Part shown: positions 10,565-21,790 of the stretch, in pieces
Position numbering within the stretch: the first letter of the stretch is position 1
Layout: the number at the start of each line of letters is the position of its first letter
Assembly: GCF_010093595.1 (NCBI RefSeq)
Contig: NW_022985454.1
Coordinates: forward strand, 124,001 to 188,000
Origin: Mytilinidion resinicola
Lineage: Eukaryota; Ascomycota; Dothideomycetes; Mytilinidiales; Mytilinidiaceae
Reading direction: 5' to 3'
Length of the DNA stretch: 64,000 nucleotides
Position numbers and translations under genes: made by a program
Notes under the pieces: model-generated
What the model saw: only the letters and a program-made list of their open reading frames with translations
Database searches by the model: none
What the model was told of the DNA's origin: nothing

Positions 10565-12840
10565 TCATCGGCTTCCAAAAGTTAAGCTGTCGAAAGCTCC
10601 ATCTTCGTCTCGAGTACCGCCGTATAGAACGCCTTCCTTAACTTCAGTGACTTCTTCACTTGAGAACCCAAGACTTCCAAATCCATTTTGCATTTTCAAA
10701 ACTCCCCATTGGACAGGCTTGAGATGAATATCATCCTCGTCAGACTCTGCCTCGCGATGACAAGACGCTGCTATTGATGCGCTACAGCTGCTTGCCACAG
10801 GCTGACCAAGAGGCGTGAAATGTTTCCGGCCGATGACGAAGGCCGCAACAATCATCATACATCCCACAATAATGACTGCCAGGATGCCCAATGGAGAGTA
10901 TCCACAGGTGAGGATATCCTGGCTGCTCTACCAAGGAATTGGATCTTGGCTGAGTGTCTCTTGTTGATAGACGTGCATGTTTACCAAGTAGATTGACTGA
11001 GAAGTCAGCCAGTGGAGAAGGGCAGACGTCGCCATCAATGGAATCCTGAAGCGGTAAGGTAGTTGGAGAAAATAGGATGTTTTCTGCGACCCTTTCGGGA
11101 TTTCGGATACGCGTAAAGCCTTGCGCTTCAAGGCATAGGTACTCCACTCATACGCGACCAGCATGCATGTGAGCAGCCCATTGTAGGAGAAATAAATCAA
11201 TGAGAGAATAATTTGCGGAGAGTTGGCAACTAGAACTTGGAAGAGAAAGCCTCGGTTGCCCTACGTTACGTCCTCGTTTATGTTTTCGGGGTAACTTATG
11301 AATGTTCTTGGGTCCGGGTTCCCCATTCCGATGCTCCAAAGAGTGCTAAGGCGGAGACTCGGAATTTGTCTTAGCCCATATATGAATAAAAATAAACAAA
11401 GGCCGATAGCGGAGGCATACAGTGCAGTGCAAAAGATCCATCTTTTGCGACTGACGGCTGTGAACCATCGTCGTCGCTGCAGCGTCAGTCGACGGGGTGG
11501 CGTGTGCCACTGATATTCCCGCTTGGAGTATTTGACAAAGTGGCTTTTCCCAAAAACGCTCAGCCCTTGGGTATATGGATTCCTCATCTTCGAGAAATGT
11601 TGATATAGCATCTCCAACCGTAAGCAACGGGCCATTGCGAGTACGCATCGCGACACCAATCACTATAGCCGCCTTGACAACGTTCATAGCAATGACAGTG
11701 AGCATGAGAGGCAGGCTGATGCACACCTAGCAGTGACGTGGCCCGGGCTTATTAAGGCAGTGCGAGACTTCGTAGCGCCAGACAAGCCATTCACTAGGAC
11801 GATCCGTGACTTTGTTGAGATATTTACCCGTACACGGATGTGAGTTGTGTGCAAATTCGTAGGGCCGATCGGTTTCGCAGATCCATGGAAAACGATCGTA
11901 TCTCCCACCGCTCGTCACGGAGCTGTCAAGGGGACGGTTCCAAGTCATTCCAAGAACGGGGTCCTCGCCTCGCTAATGCTTGAGTTCTTTGCCACCAGTA
12001 GGACGCTGCTGTAGGCCGTCTGATAGTCCTGAGCCCACGCGTCGATACATGCCTTGTTATCGAGTCTGACCAGTTGGTTCGCAACGGCATAGACCTGCAT
12101 GTCGTGAACTAATGCTCGCTCGTATTCGCCTTGCCCGGGACCCCAATCGGCTGCCTCGGGAACACCATGAAGCTTGAAGTTATTCAGGGATGCGTTTGCT
12201 GCGAAGGACTCCTCTACCATAATGACTGTGTATAAATTCACTGCAACGCTAGAGAATATGGTAGGGTTGTAACTAGAACGAAAATTAGGGGTTGCAGACA
12301 GGGTGGCGACCTATACATACAATAGATGTAGCGGCAACGAACTAAAAGCCAAGCAAGACCATAGGAGAATTCGCTTTTTGCTTATGTACCGAAGATTTCG
12401 AGTACTCGGCATGCCAATATCAAGCCAGATAGATTTTGCGTGTGCCGAATTGACCTCGCTTCACTTAGCACTTGCATTACGAAGTTGCTTCCTGACAAGA
12501 GCACAGTCCCAAGTATGTTGACTATGACGTCCATGAACATGCCCATAGACCGAGAGGTCGAACATTTGCCTTCATACAAGGTACCTTGCCAGTCCAGAAA
12601 CCCTGGTCCGAGAGCTACTACAATGGTGAAGACGACATTGACTAACAGGACCACTACCGCAGATCCAGTGTTCATGGCTAGGGCCGATCGCCATCCGGTT
12701 GCGTATTTCTTCTTCCAAACTGAGTACCGTATGGTAAGTGTTGCGTATCGTGATCTGACTTCAGACGCACAGTTGTCTTTCGCCTCATTGTCCGGGTCCC
12801 ACGACGACAAGAGTGTGCGAGAAACTTCAACGTCAGGCAT
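10565..12840 (-). pseudogene. Decayed DUF6536-type multi-spanning membrane protein
   Basis: Reading from 12840 downwards, pieces in changing frames follow the order of the fungal DUF6536 family. The N-terminal module has GWRSALAMNT then LINVVFTI-like and GTLYEGKCS and SNFVMQVLS motifs. Next come LDIGMPSTRNLRYISKKRI (another frame), SVAVNLYTVIMVEESF, several membrane helices, YFSYNGLLTCM, LQLPYRFRIPL, LLHWLTSQSIYLV, and a tail GSCSASIAA-like then HLKPVQWG. One normal intron remains (12273-12320, GTATGT...TAG). Frameshifts lie near 12460, 11945 and 11580, and TAG stops at 11727, 11261 and 10928. Each TAG can come from CAG by C-to-T change. The function of the family is not known to me. The gene cannot make a full protein. 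Confidence 0.82.
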
Positions 12841-14201
12841 TGGACACGCTTCACACGAAATGATAGATATTAAGTAGTGAAATGATGAACGTAAGGAGTA
12901 CTACCAGCAGTATGATGTTGACTTGGAACGATGTGGATAGGCTAAGACTCAAGAGCTGAGCTTAATTTCGAACTGCGTTCGCAAGAACATATCAGTATCT
13001 GGGGAATAGTCTCATCTTTTAAGCAAACTTTGCCGAATTAATGGTGGGACATACCTTTGGACATATTTTCGGAGTGCAGCCGTCGTACAGAGTACGGTGG
13101 GTCTCGTACAGTCACGTGCATGCGATTATTTGTAAAGTGATACTTCTGGTGTTTCATAACCAGAATCGGATGTAAACCTCGATGCACCTAAAGCGGCGCT
13201 GGCTTTCACGTGTCTCTGATTGACCAGAGACGCAATGGGGGCCATATCCAAATAGCAGTACAGAGTGGCATCCTTAGATGTTTGACGTTTACTCTTCTGC
13301 CCAGGACTGTGCTCTAGTACCGTAATCGTTGCAAGTTCGACGGATGTTGGTGGTGCCAAGGTGGGGGAGGCTAATCAAGTCCATCACACCTTGGCCGAAG
13401 TTTGGGAATTTCTTCCTCCACAATCCTAGTCACTCTCTCTGTCGCCTGCATCACCGATAACCTCACCTGTCTCTACAGTTCTCCGCTGCTCGGCCTTGAG
13501 GGGCGGCAATTTGCAAACAATGTTTCAATGATGAACTTTTCGTGCTTACAGCCACCCCGGATTTGCTCCAAAGGTTGGAGAGGTGCCAAATCTGATCATG
13601 ATAGTTCTACGGTACACTAGGTAGAATCTAGCTGCAGTATGCCGTACTCCGCGGCCCGTCACATGCCAAAATTCGTGATGTTTCATAGGAATCACTACTT
13701 GGACAGGGAAAACATGCTACCTTGCTACTGCGCCATCTCTCTCTTTATTATTCCGACTTACTAGGTAGGTATGAGTAGTTTTCTAGTCCATATCTCCGAT
13801 GGAAGTTGTTACCCAGTTTCGCACACAGATTCTAGACTCAAAACCCAACACTGCAAGGAGTATCCATCAGACCAAGCCCAAGTGTATCTCCTTCGAACGA
13901 GCGCATGTGCTGTCACTCTGTCTCACGTTACCTAGTTACCATCAGTGTTGCTCGCCACGCACCTTCCCATCCAAGCATTCATCAAAGGGTTTGAACACTT
14001 TCCTTCGAAAATCATCATGATCAAGACCATAATTTTCAATGTGAAAGGCTGGGCACGACATCGCTTCCGTAATAATACAAACATTACGCATGGTCGTTGA
14101 CCCTAAAGATAAGGACCCCAACACGACTCATAAACTCCGACTTGAAAAGCCCTGCCACCCACAAACTACAACATAAACACCACCCATGTCGCCAAAACGT
14201 A
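12841..14201. other. Intergenic
   Basis: No supported gene. The short frames on both strands (for example 13126-13359 minus and 13402-13620 plus) have no domain and no exon partners. The stretch likely holds the promoter region of the decayed membrane-protein gene on its left and the 3' flank of the decayed secreted-protein gene on its right. Confidence 0.45.
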
Positions 14202-17200
14202 TCAGCAAGTAAGCCCACAATCCATGTCTCGATGCCCATTGGCATAATGCGACCTTTTGCACCTTTTGCCCTCTTCCTTATCACTAAACCACTCCTGCCC
14301 GTTGTAGTTGAACCCTATCCCATCACTGTCGACAGAGAACACAGTGACCGTGAAGCCGACCAGGTCTCCTGGGATGGTGACGGGTTGATTATTTAGGGCA
14401 GCCGACTTACCAAGACTCCCGATTGGTTTCGCGTCATGCCCGTGCCCGTCGGCGCCGCCGTCGAATAGCGTCACCTCGAGCTCATAGTTTGGAGTCGGGT
14501 TTCGCCCCTTCTCGTTCTTCTGGTACTGTCGGACGTGCATGCCGCACCAGCCTTTTCGATACGGGGGAGGGGGAGGCGGGGGAGGCGGTGGAGGCGGCGT
14601 GGATGAGGGATCCGCTGCTGACGACGTAGGAACGATATACGTATTCGTGAATATGACGGTCCCCGCGAGAGCAGCTGTTGCTCCTGCAGGAAGTGCGCGT
14701 GTGACTGTCGCGGATTGAGGCGGAGTCTCCGCTGGAAGCGGGCAATCAAAGTTGCAGTCGCCTACTCGCGTCTTGCCGTCCCAAGGATGAAAGTCGCATT
14801 TGTGCTCTTGATCAACGCTGGTCCACCATTGGTTGGAGTACCAGAACTCGACGATGGAGTCGTCGGCGTCGCCGGGCCCGTCAGCTGTGACGATGAGTTG
14901 GTAGGGCAGGACGCTGTTGGCGACTATCAAAGGAGCTTCTGCGGTTTCTTTGGCGGCTTCCCCGACAAGGTTGTTGTCTTGGTCGAAGATGGTGATTTCC
15001 ATTTGGTAATTGTCCAGGAGATTTGTGTCGCCATTATTTCTCGCATATCTGTAATTCTGTCAGTACGGTTTTCGTTGTCTCTGATGTCGAGAGCCCTTAC
15101 TCCTTGACATGTACTTTACATTCCCCGTGAACGAAAGCACCAGGGGCTGGATCTGATGGCCCTGGGGCAGGAGCGCCACTCCGTTTAGGTCCGCATGGAT
15201 CATCTGATTGTCCAGGATCAGCAGAGATTGTGTTAACAGCCTCATTATAGTCGAAGCATATCGTAAAATTGAAGAAACCTGTTGATTGGTACATCAGTTA
15301 CTGTTTAGGAGGATAAATTATGTCTCGACGTTATTTACCGGGAGATTCAAAGCCACCGATAAATGGAAAGTTGGCATTGTCGGGATTGGTGATGCTCAAA
15401 TCAGGGTTTTATTGTAAAGGCGAACTGGTATCGACCGACTAGGAAGGGAGGTTATTAGTCCCCTAACAGTTTCACAATTAGAACAGACTTACATATTCAT
15501 TTTGGTAGCCATTCAATTTGAAGCCAGCCCAACTAGAAGTAATGATACTCCTGACAAGATGTTAGCAATGCCGATCGTAATTTGCTGGTCTGTGTTACCT
15601 ACTGAATCGTGATCCCTCCAAATGCTACGCCGTCGAGAGTTTCTTCATCGGCCCCAGCCAATGCTTCGAAATAAAAGCCAGAACACGGCGCCTCCGTATT
15701 ATGTTCACAGCCTTTGTAATGAGCATTAAGCAAATACCAAGAGTTACCGCTACAGGAGCTATTAGCATTCCGTTAGCGGATAAGGTAAGGAACGCTTACT
15801 CATCGTCGCACCAAAGTGATTTTTCAGCTGCCTCCGGAGACATGAACATGCCAATATCACTATGAGGATCAAACGTAGTGTTGCATTTATGTTCATCCTT
15901 GGGTATATGCCTGAAAATGGTTAGATTGACACTAATCTAGACGGTGTTACTTACAAGATGAATGGACGTTGTGGTGGCGATGACAACGCCCAGGACATTG
16001 GTATCATCTTACCCCAGACTATGGACTCTACACTGTGTTCGGTAGTATTGACGATACTTGCAACGTTTTAATGCAGTTCAAGAACTTTGGCCGTCGCTAG
16101 AAAGTCAGATAGCCACTTCTAGGTATCGTCGCCAGTTGCACCCATGACGATCTTTAGGGTCATTTTCAAAGAATCCTTCGCCGTCGTGTAGAACTCTCCT
16201 AGGGCGGTTTGTAGCATGGTGCCCATCTCCTCGGAGGTGGTTGGGCTAATTCAATACTTAGTTTATGCTATCTGCAATCTGCTAAATATAAAACTTACGG
16301 TGGGAGAGCTTCAAGTGCAGCAGCAGCGAACCCAATACCGGCCTCGGCCGTCGATTTCAGTGTTTCTATCGTCTTCTCGGTTGTTGCTGAGAGTGTAAGC
16401 TTTATTTTCGAATGGTGTACTTAAGTTTGAGTCTTACTTCCGAGAAATCGTAACGCATTGAAAGCTAGGGTAAGGATTAGCTCGCAACGACGATGGCGAA
16501 AGCCGAAATTAACGGGGTTCACCAACCACTACTGAGTGAGCCTGCTGAGACTAGGCCCAAAGCAGTTTCCATAAAACCAAACACGATGCTGGCTGTCTCA
16601 GTGGACTTGGTGTCTGCAGACGGTGCGAACTTCTCTGCCAATACTAGTGTTTCGCCCGACATGGCTTGTTGCGCAGAATCCATTGAGGAGCTAATTTCGT
16701 AAAACAACTATGACCGATTAACATATATCAGCGAAACAACGCATCCACCACGTACCGTGTTAAGAAATACTAAAGAGTTGAGTATTAAATATCCAGCTTG
16801 CGGTAAAGGTGTAGTTTCGTTCAAGCACTTGACTACGTTTCTGCATATAGAGTTATCAGAAGTGTCGCAACCTAGGCCATTTGTATCTTGCTGGAACATA
16901 TCCCAAGCAAATTCGGCGAATGTAACGTTTTTCATTTCATCGGGACGACCTGGAAGATTCCACGCATCAAGGAGCTGATTCCACGCGTCTACCATGACGG
17001 GCTATGTTAGCTCTAACCCAAGAATCTAGCGCGGCTCATATGTAATCTTATCAGTAGCATGAGCAGAATCCCACAATGCTTGAACATCATCATCCTGTGG
17101 ACTGAGAGTTTGGCACGGGATCGAGGTCCAGTCTCCTGTGGCAGAGAACTTGGGTTGAGAGTTCCGGTTGAAAAGAGGGGCAGTGTCCCTAATCATCGGT

Positions 17201-17394
17201 TTGGGACTATTAGTAGCTGCTGGCGGGTATACATTGTTGTAAGTCATCGGGCTAAAGAAAGGGGCAGCGTCCCTGGCCGACAGCGTGTTGGATGCTGGGG
17301 GGTATACATTGTTGTGGGTCGTCGGGTTGAAAATGGGCACGGCAACAACGAAAGATAGTAGGCAAGAAGCGATTGCAGAGCGTGCCAGGCGCAT
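14202..17394 (-). pseudogene. Decayed multi-exon secreted protein, chitinase/killer-toxin-associated type
   Basis: From the start at 17394 a signal peptide (MRLARSAIASCLLSFVVAVP) is followed by two NNVYPPA repeats, then exons down to 14202 joined by short introns. Landmarks are AGYLILNSLVFLNT, FNALRFLG, WGKMIPMSWA, SWYLLNAHYKGC, IITSSWAGFKLNGYQNEY and FFNFTICFDYN. These follow a family of large fungal secreted proteins often found with or fused to GH18 chitinase/killer-toxin-like proteins. The C-terminus holds two copies of a four-cysteine module joined by a run of about twelve prolines. Breaks are stops at 16119 (TAG), 16068 (TAA) and 15409 (TAA), each explained by C-to-T at CAG/CAA. An intron at about 16989-17051 now begins ATAAG where a GTAAG donor would be expected, leaving two stops readable. 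The activity of intact relatives is unclear to me. Confidence 0.75.
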
Positions 17395-18579
17395 AATTGG
17401 AACGAACGATAACGACGAACGAAGTGAGAGCCAAAGTATGAAGGATAGTGGGGGATTAAGGAAATAGCGAAGACCCCTCAGCTCCAAGTTCGTATAGATA
17501 TCGACAAATGAAAGCGTGCCAGGAGCTTGAACAATCAGGAGTAAAGATGACTGCGTAAGGATGCATGGCTCTGGGGCACTCTGATATGTACACAGGAGGT
17601 TCAAGCGGGATACCTCGCCGCAATTGCCTCTAGAACGCTGGGCAAGAGTCTTCTAAGTTTGGACAGGTATAGGCTTGTCGCGCGACAAGAAGTCGGCCTC
17701 TAATTAAGGTACGTGGACTCAATCATGTAGTCAGTTTCGGTAAAAGGCGTATAGAAAGGAGACTACCATCTGTAAAAGATCAGGTCGGCGCATATAATGC
17801 ACGCAGGAACTCAAACAGATTCCGAGCGCTTCTTACGGCACAGCAAGGCTGAAGTACCAACAACCTACCTTGGACACTCATTCATATTTCGGAATCAGGG
17901 GACCATACCGAGGAAAGCACGCCCTTGGCAGCACCAAGCTGTCATGCGAACAGTACGACTGGAAGAAAACGTAAGATTGACAATTTCTAGACGTAGATAC
18001 TTACACTATCCTACTTAAAGCGGATGAATTCACTAGATCTAGTGCATCGTAAAGTTGATATCTCCTTGTAACCTATCGCGGTAAGGATTTCACCATGTTA
18101 TCCGTAAGGCTAAACACCAACTCGTTCGACAACAAGAGCGTTTTGTGATAAAGCACACATGTGTTGCCACTCGGTGTACCTGTATTGTCCATTGAATAGT
18201 ACGGAGCAGACCGAAGCCACATGTGCGGCTCCTCTGCATGTGTGGAGGCTCCAACAGGTTCGGGAACGTGCCAAGTGAAGGCTCCGTCACAGTCTACTCG
18301 CCATAAACAGTTATGGGCGCTAATCGTAACATCTGCGCTTGGCATAGGGAATGGGATGTTGGGTGCGGTCATTGTTGGGCTAAAAGCTTCCATGCGGCGA
18401 AGTCAGGAGAAGAAAATGGGGATGTAATCTCGGCGCTTCTAGCCGGACCAGGTTCTTGCCAAGCCACTAGTCACCTGAAGCTCTGACGACAGGAGGCGGC
18501 GAAGCGCACCCTGTACCAGATGTTTCTTAACCCCAATGTGCACCCTACTCGACCCACTCCCCTCACGTGATCCGGCGCT
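17395..18579. other. Intergenic
   Basis: No supported gene. A 106-codon minus-strand frame (18073-18393) has some protein-like composition (CLWRVDCDGAFTWHVPEP), but no family is recognised and no exon partner is seen. It could be a relic. Confidence 0.4.
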
Positions 18580-19046
18580 GCTGTGGCTGAGTCCGGCTCA
18601 GGCCCGGCTCAGCTTCGGCTGAAGTCTCCTTACGTCTGCTCAGCTTCGGATCAGGCCTCCTCAGGTCTGCTCACCCCTGCTCACCCTTGCTCACCTTTGC
18701 TCACCTGCTGCGGCACAGTCTCAGGTATACCTTACCAGAAACTGTCAAGTATTAGCGAGGGGCCTCAAATCTGTCCCGGGTCACGAATCAGGGCCCCTTC
18801 AGTTTTGTAAGCCTCACAAGCTCAAGCTATTTTCCAGGGGGCTTTCTCCGCCCTTGTTCCTGTTAGCATAAAGTGTGTTATAGAGAAAGTATTGTGGAGG
18901 GCAACTCTGTAGAATTAAAGTGGCCGTATGGGCCGTATATATAGGAGAAGGAGGAAGTACACTCAGGTTGCCACTACTAGCGTGTCAGTGGCGTTACATC
19001 CTTCCATATCCGTAACAAGGGGGAACAGGGGAGTACCCCCCCCCCC
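18580..19046 (-). repeat. LTR-like remnant with CTCAG/GCTCACC short repeats
   Basis: At 18585-18710 GGCTCAG/GCTCACC words recur, including four near-tandem TGCTCACC units (about 18668-18705). At 18905-18965 the LTR-like core appears in reverse: AACTCTGTAGAATT, GGCCGTATGGGCC, TATATATA, then ACTCAGGTTGC. Similar CTCAG-rich sequence is found at 39590-39650. The segment ends in an 11-base C run at the assembly gap. Confidence 0.55.
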
Positions 19047-20026
19047 NNNNNNNNNNNNNNNNNNNNNNNNNNNNNNNNNNNNNNNNNNNNNNNNNNNNNN
19101 NNNNNNNNNNNNNNNNNNNNNNNNNNNNNNNNNNNNNNNNNNNNNNNNNNNNNNNNNNNNNNNNNNNNNNNNNNNNNNNNNNNNNNNNNNNNNNNNNNNN
19201 NNNNNNNNNNNNNNNNNNNNNNNNNNNNNNNNNNNNNNNNNNNNNNNNNNNNNNNNNNNNNNNNNNNNNNNNNNNNNNNNNNNNNNNNNNNNNNNNNNNN
19301 NNNNNNNNNNNNNNNNNNNNNNNNNNNNNNNNNNNNNNNNNNNNNNNNNNNNNNNNNNNNNNNNNNNNNNNNNNNNNNNNNNNNNNNNNNNNNNNNNNNN
19401 NNNNNNNNNNNNNNNNNNNNNNNNNNNNNNNNNNNNNNNNNNNNNNNNNNNNNNNNNNNNNNNNNNNNNNNNNNNNNNNNNNNNNNNNNNNNNNNNNNNN
19501 NNNNNNNNNNNNNNNNNNNNNNNNNNNNNNNNNNNNNNNNNNNNNNNNNNNNNNNNNNNNNNNNNNNNNNNNNNNNNNNNNNNNNNNNNNNNNNNNNNNN
19601 NNNNNNNNNNNNNNNNNNNNNNNNNNNNNNNNNNNNNNNNNNNNNNNNNNNNNNNNNNNNNNNNNNNNNNNNNNNNNNNNNNNNNNNNNNNNNNNNNNNN
19701 NNNNNNNNNNNNNNNNNNNNNNNNNNNNNNNNNNNNNNNNNNNNNNNNNNNNNNNNNNNNNNNNNNNNNNNNNNNNNNNNNNNNNNNNNNNNNNNNNNNN
19801 NNNNNNNNNNNNNNNNNNNNNNNNNNNNNNNNNNNNNNNNNNNNNNNNNNNNNNNNNNNNNNNNNNNNNNNNNNNNNNNNNNNNNNNNNNNNNNNNNNNN
19901 NNNNNNNNNNNNNNNNNNNNNNNNNNNNNNNNNNNNNNNNNNNNNNNNNNNNNNNNNNNNNNNNNNNNNNNNNNNNNNNNNNNNNNNNNNNNNNNNNNNN
20001 NNNNNNNNNNNNNNNNNNNNNNNNNN
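19047..20026. other. Assembly gap (980 N)
   Basis: An unbroken run of 980 unknown bases. It is bounded by 11 C on the left (19036-19046) and 11 C on the right (20027-20037). Long open frames reported across it are artefacts of translating N. Confidence 0.99.
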
Positions 20027-20110
20027 CCCCCCCCCCCTTTCATAGGCTATATATACGGGCCTTATGCCTCTTCAAATCAACACAGAACTGCTTCTTCACA
20101 ACCTGAGAAG
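20027..20110 (+). repeat. LTR-like core segment beside the gap
   Basis: After the C run, GGCTATATATACGGGCC is followed by TCAAATCAACACAGAACTG and CAACCTGAG (to 20106). This is the plus-orientation LTR-like core, facing the reverse-oriented core at 18905-18965 across the gap. The missing bases may therefore hold repeat sequence in an inverted arrangement. Confidence 0.5.
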
Positions 20111-20407
20111 TACTCCTCAGGGGGCCTCCTAGTAAGAAGATAAGAAGATAGACAGTCTAGACCTGGAATAAACAGTCCGAACCTGTATAAAGAGATAAGG
20201 AGGGTATACAGGGGGAGGGATGTAGGCAAGCGGTATTAAGTTGTTAATAGTCGCAGGAGTGCCCAAACTCCGTCTAGAAGAGTGTAGCCAACCCAAGGGT
20301 ACGGATCATAGATAGCGTTCAGAACTGCGCATTAATTTATATCTTTATCGCCAGTCTTGTAAGTGTTCAAAGGCAAATAGCATAGACAACTTTCCCAAGA
20401 ACTTAAT

Positions 20408-20680
20408 CGTCCTAAGGACGCCACCGTCTTGGCACCGTCTTGCGAGCATGTCTATCTTAAGAATATAACTGTCTCAAGACGGGCTTGTCTTAAGAGCGTA
20501 ACTGTCTGGAGAACGTCTTCGTCTTGAGACGCTACCGTTTTAAGACCATAGCTGTCTTAGGACTATAGACGTCTTAGGAGCATTCCGTCTTAGGAACATG
20601 CCGTCTTAAGAACATGCCGTCTTAGGAACGTGCCGTCTTAAGAACATGCTGTCTTAAGAGAGTGCCGTCTTAGGAACGTG
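20408..20680. repeat. 16-bp minisatellite, CCGTCTTARGAACRTG
   Basis: From 20585 to 20680 six units of exactly 16 bp follow each other in phase (starts 20585, 20601, 20617, 20633, 20649, 20665). They alternate mainly between CCGTCTTAGGAACRTG and CCGTCTTAAGAACATG. Upstream to 20408 the same GTCTTAAGA/GTCTTGAGAC words recur with looser spacing, as in older diverged units. No coding potential. Confidence 0.85.
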
Positions 20681-21109
20681 ACTGTCTGCAGAGTAAAGCG
20701 AAACTAGGCTCCAAGTCGGGTGACCGTTATTGGGCCCCATTGCGCTTGGGATTGAATTCAGCCTGGCCGCAAACCGGGCCCCTAATACCTGGAACGGCAC
20801 CGCTCACCGCCTTGCATAGTCTTTGGCTATTTTATAAAATAGTCCGTTTCTAGGCCATCTTATTGAATGTCACAGAACGCGATGAATCATGTAGAATAGC
20901 CATAGAAGCTAGCTCAAGGTTCTGATATTAACCAATTATCAAACACTAAGGATAATACTATCCTGCCGCCTTCTTTATTTATCTCCTATCTGTCTTCTTT
21001 CTTAGCGACCATCCTCTTTTCAGCGAGCGGCCAGCCTCTTTCTCAACGGTCAGCCAAATTCTAATGGAGACGACTAAACTTTTGAACCACCGAAGCATTC
21101 TGTAAAAGG

Positions 21110-21200
21110 TACTCAGGTTGCAAATTGACGTGAACTCTGTTGTATTGTGAGGCCGTACGAGCAGAATATATACAGGCAGGCAAGGGGGCACACCCCCTAG
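21110..21200 (-). repeat. LTR-like core segment, reverse
   Basis: ACTCAGGTTGCAAATTGACG, GAACTCTGTTG, GGCCGTACGAGC and ATATATACAG are followed by GGGGGCACACCCCC. Read on the minus strand this is the same TATA, GTACGGCC, CAGAGTTCA, CAACCTGAGT order as the copy at 5242-5420. Confidence 0.6.
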
Positions 21201-21375
21201 GTTTTACCGGCTCAGCTGAGTAGAAGCCAGCTGAAAAGGACTACTCGGAGTTGCTAGCATAGTAGCTGCCTACGTGCCTATCCAGTTACAACTTCTACAG
21301 ATAGGGGGTGGGGTACGGTGGCCTACCCTGCCTACTACTGCCTCCTACTAGTGTTTCTGCCTCTGCATACAGTCA

Positions 21376-21452
21376 CTTCCTACGTAGTATATAGCCTGCC
21401 CATACGGCTTCACAAATCAAACAGAGTTCACATCAATTTGCAACCTGAGTGG
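21376..21452 (+). repeat. LTR-like core segment, forward
   Basis: GCCTGCCCATACGGCTTCAC is followed by AACAGAGTTCACATCAATTT and GCAACCTGAGT, matching the copies at 5242-5420 and 21110-21200. A GGGGGTGGGG word lies about 70 bp upstream (21305), the same layout as at 5243. Confidence 0.6.
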
Positions 21453-21721
21453 ACCCTGTACAGTTGAGAAAGCTTCTCTGTAGAAGTTGTAATTGGCTAG
21501 GCACGTAGGCAGCGCAGCCAGACGTGTAGCTAGAAACCCTGAGTGTGCCATTCTCAGCTTCGGACTATACGCCTTGTATTTATTCACAACCCGTCGAATA
21601 GACTCCAGGGACTCCTGTGAATTCAGCATTGACGAGAAGTACTGGAGGGCGATCATTGCCGCGATGCCAATCTGATGGAAGTGAATGGTTGCCTGGCCCC
21701 AATAAGCAATTAGTCAGGTTG

Positions 21722-21790
21722 CACGTAGTGGTGTTGAACTCTGTAGAATTGAAGGTGTCGTATGGGCAGTATATATGCGTAGATATGGGG
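21722..21790 (-). repeat. LTR-like core segment, reverse, diverged
   Basis: GTTGAACTCTGTAGAATT, GTCGTATGGGCAG and TATATATGCG are followed by GGGGGGGCAGGGGG. It is closest to the reverse copy at 18905-18965. The CAACCTGAGT end is not clear here. Confidence 0.5.

Noticed and set aside
18073..18393. 106-codon minus-strand frame
   Set aside because: Some protein-like composition but no recognised family, no exon partners and no supporting context; kept only as a note.
18928..20106. 392- and 349-codon open frames on both strands
   Set aside because: They are mostly the translation of the 980 N gap and carry no sequence information.
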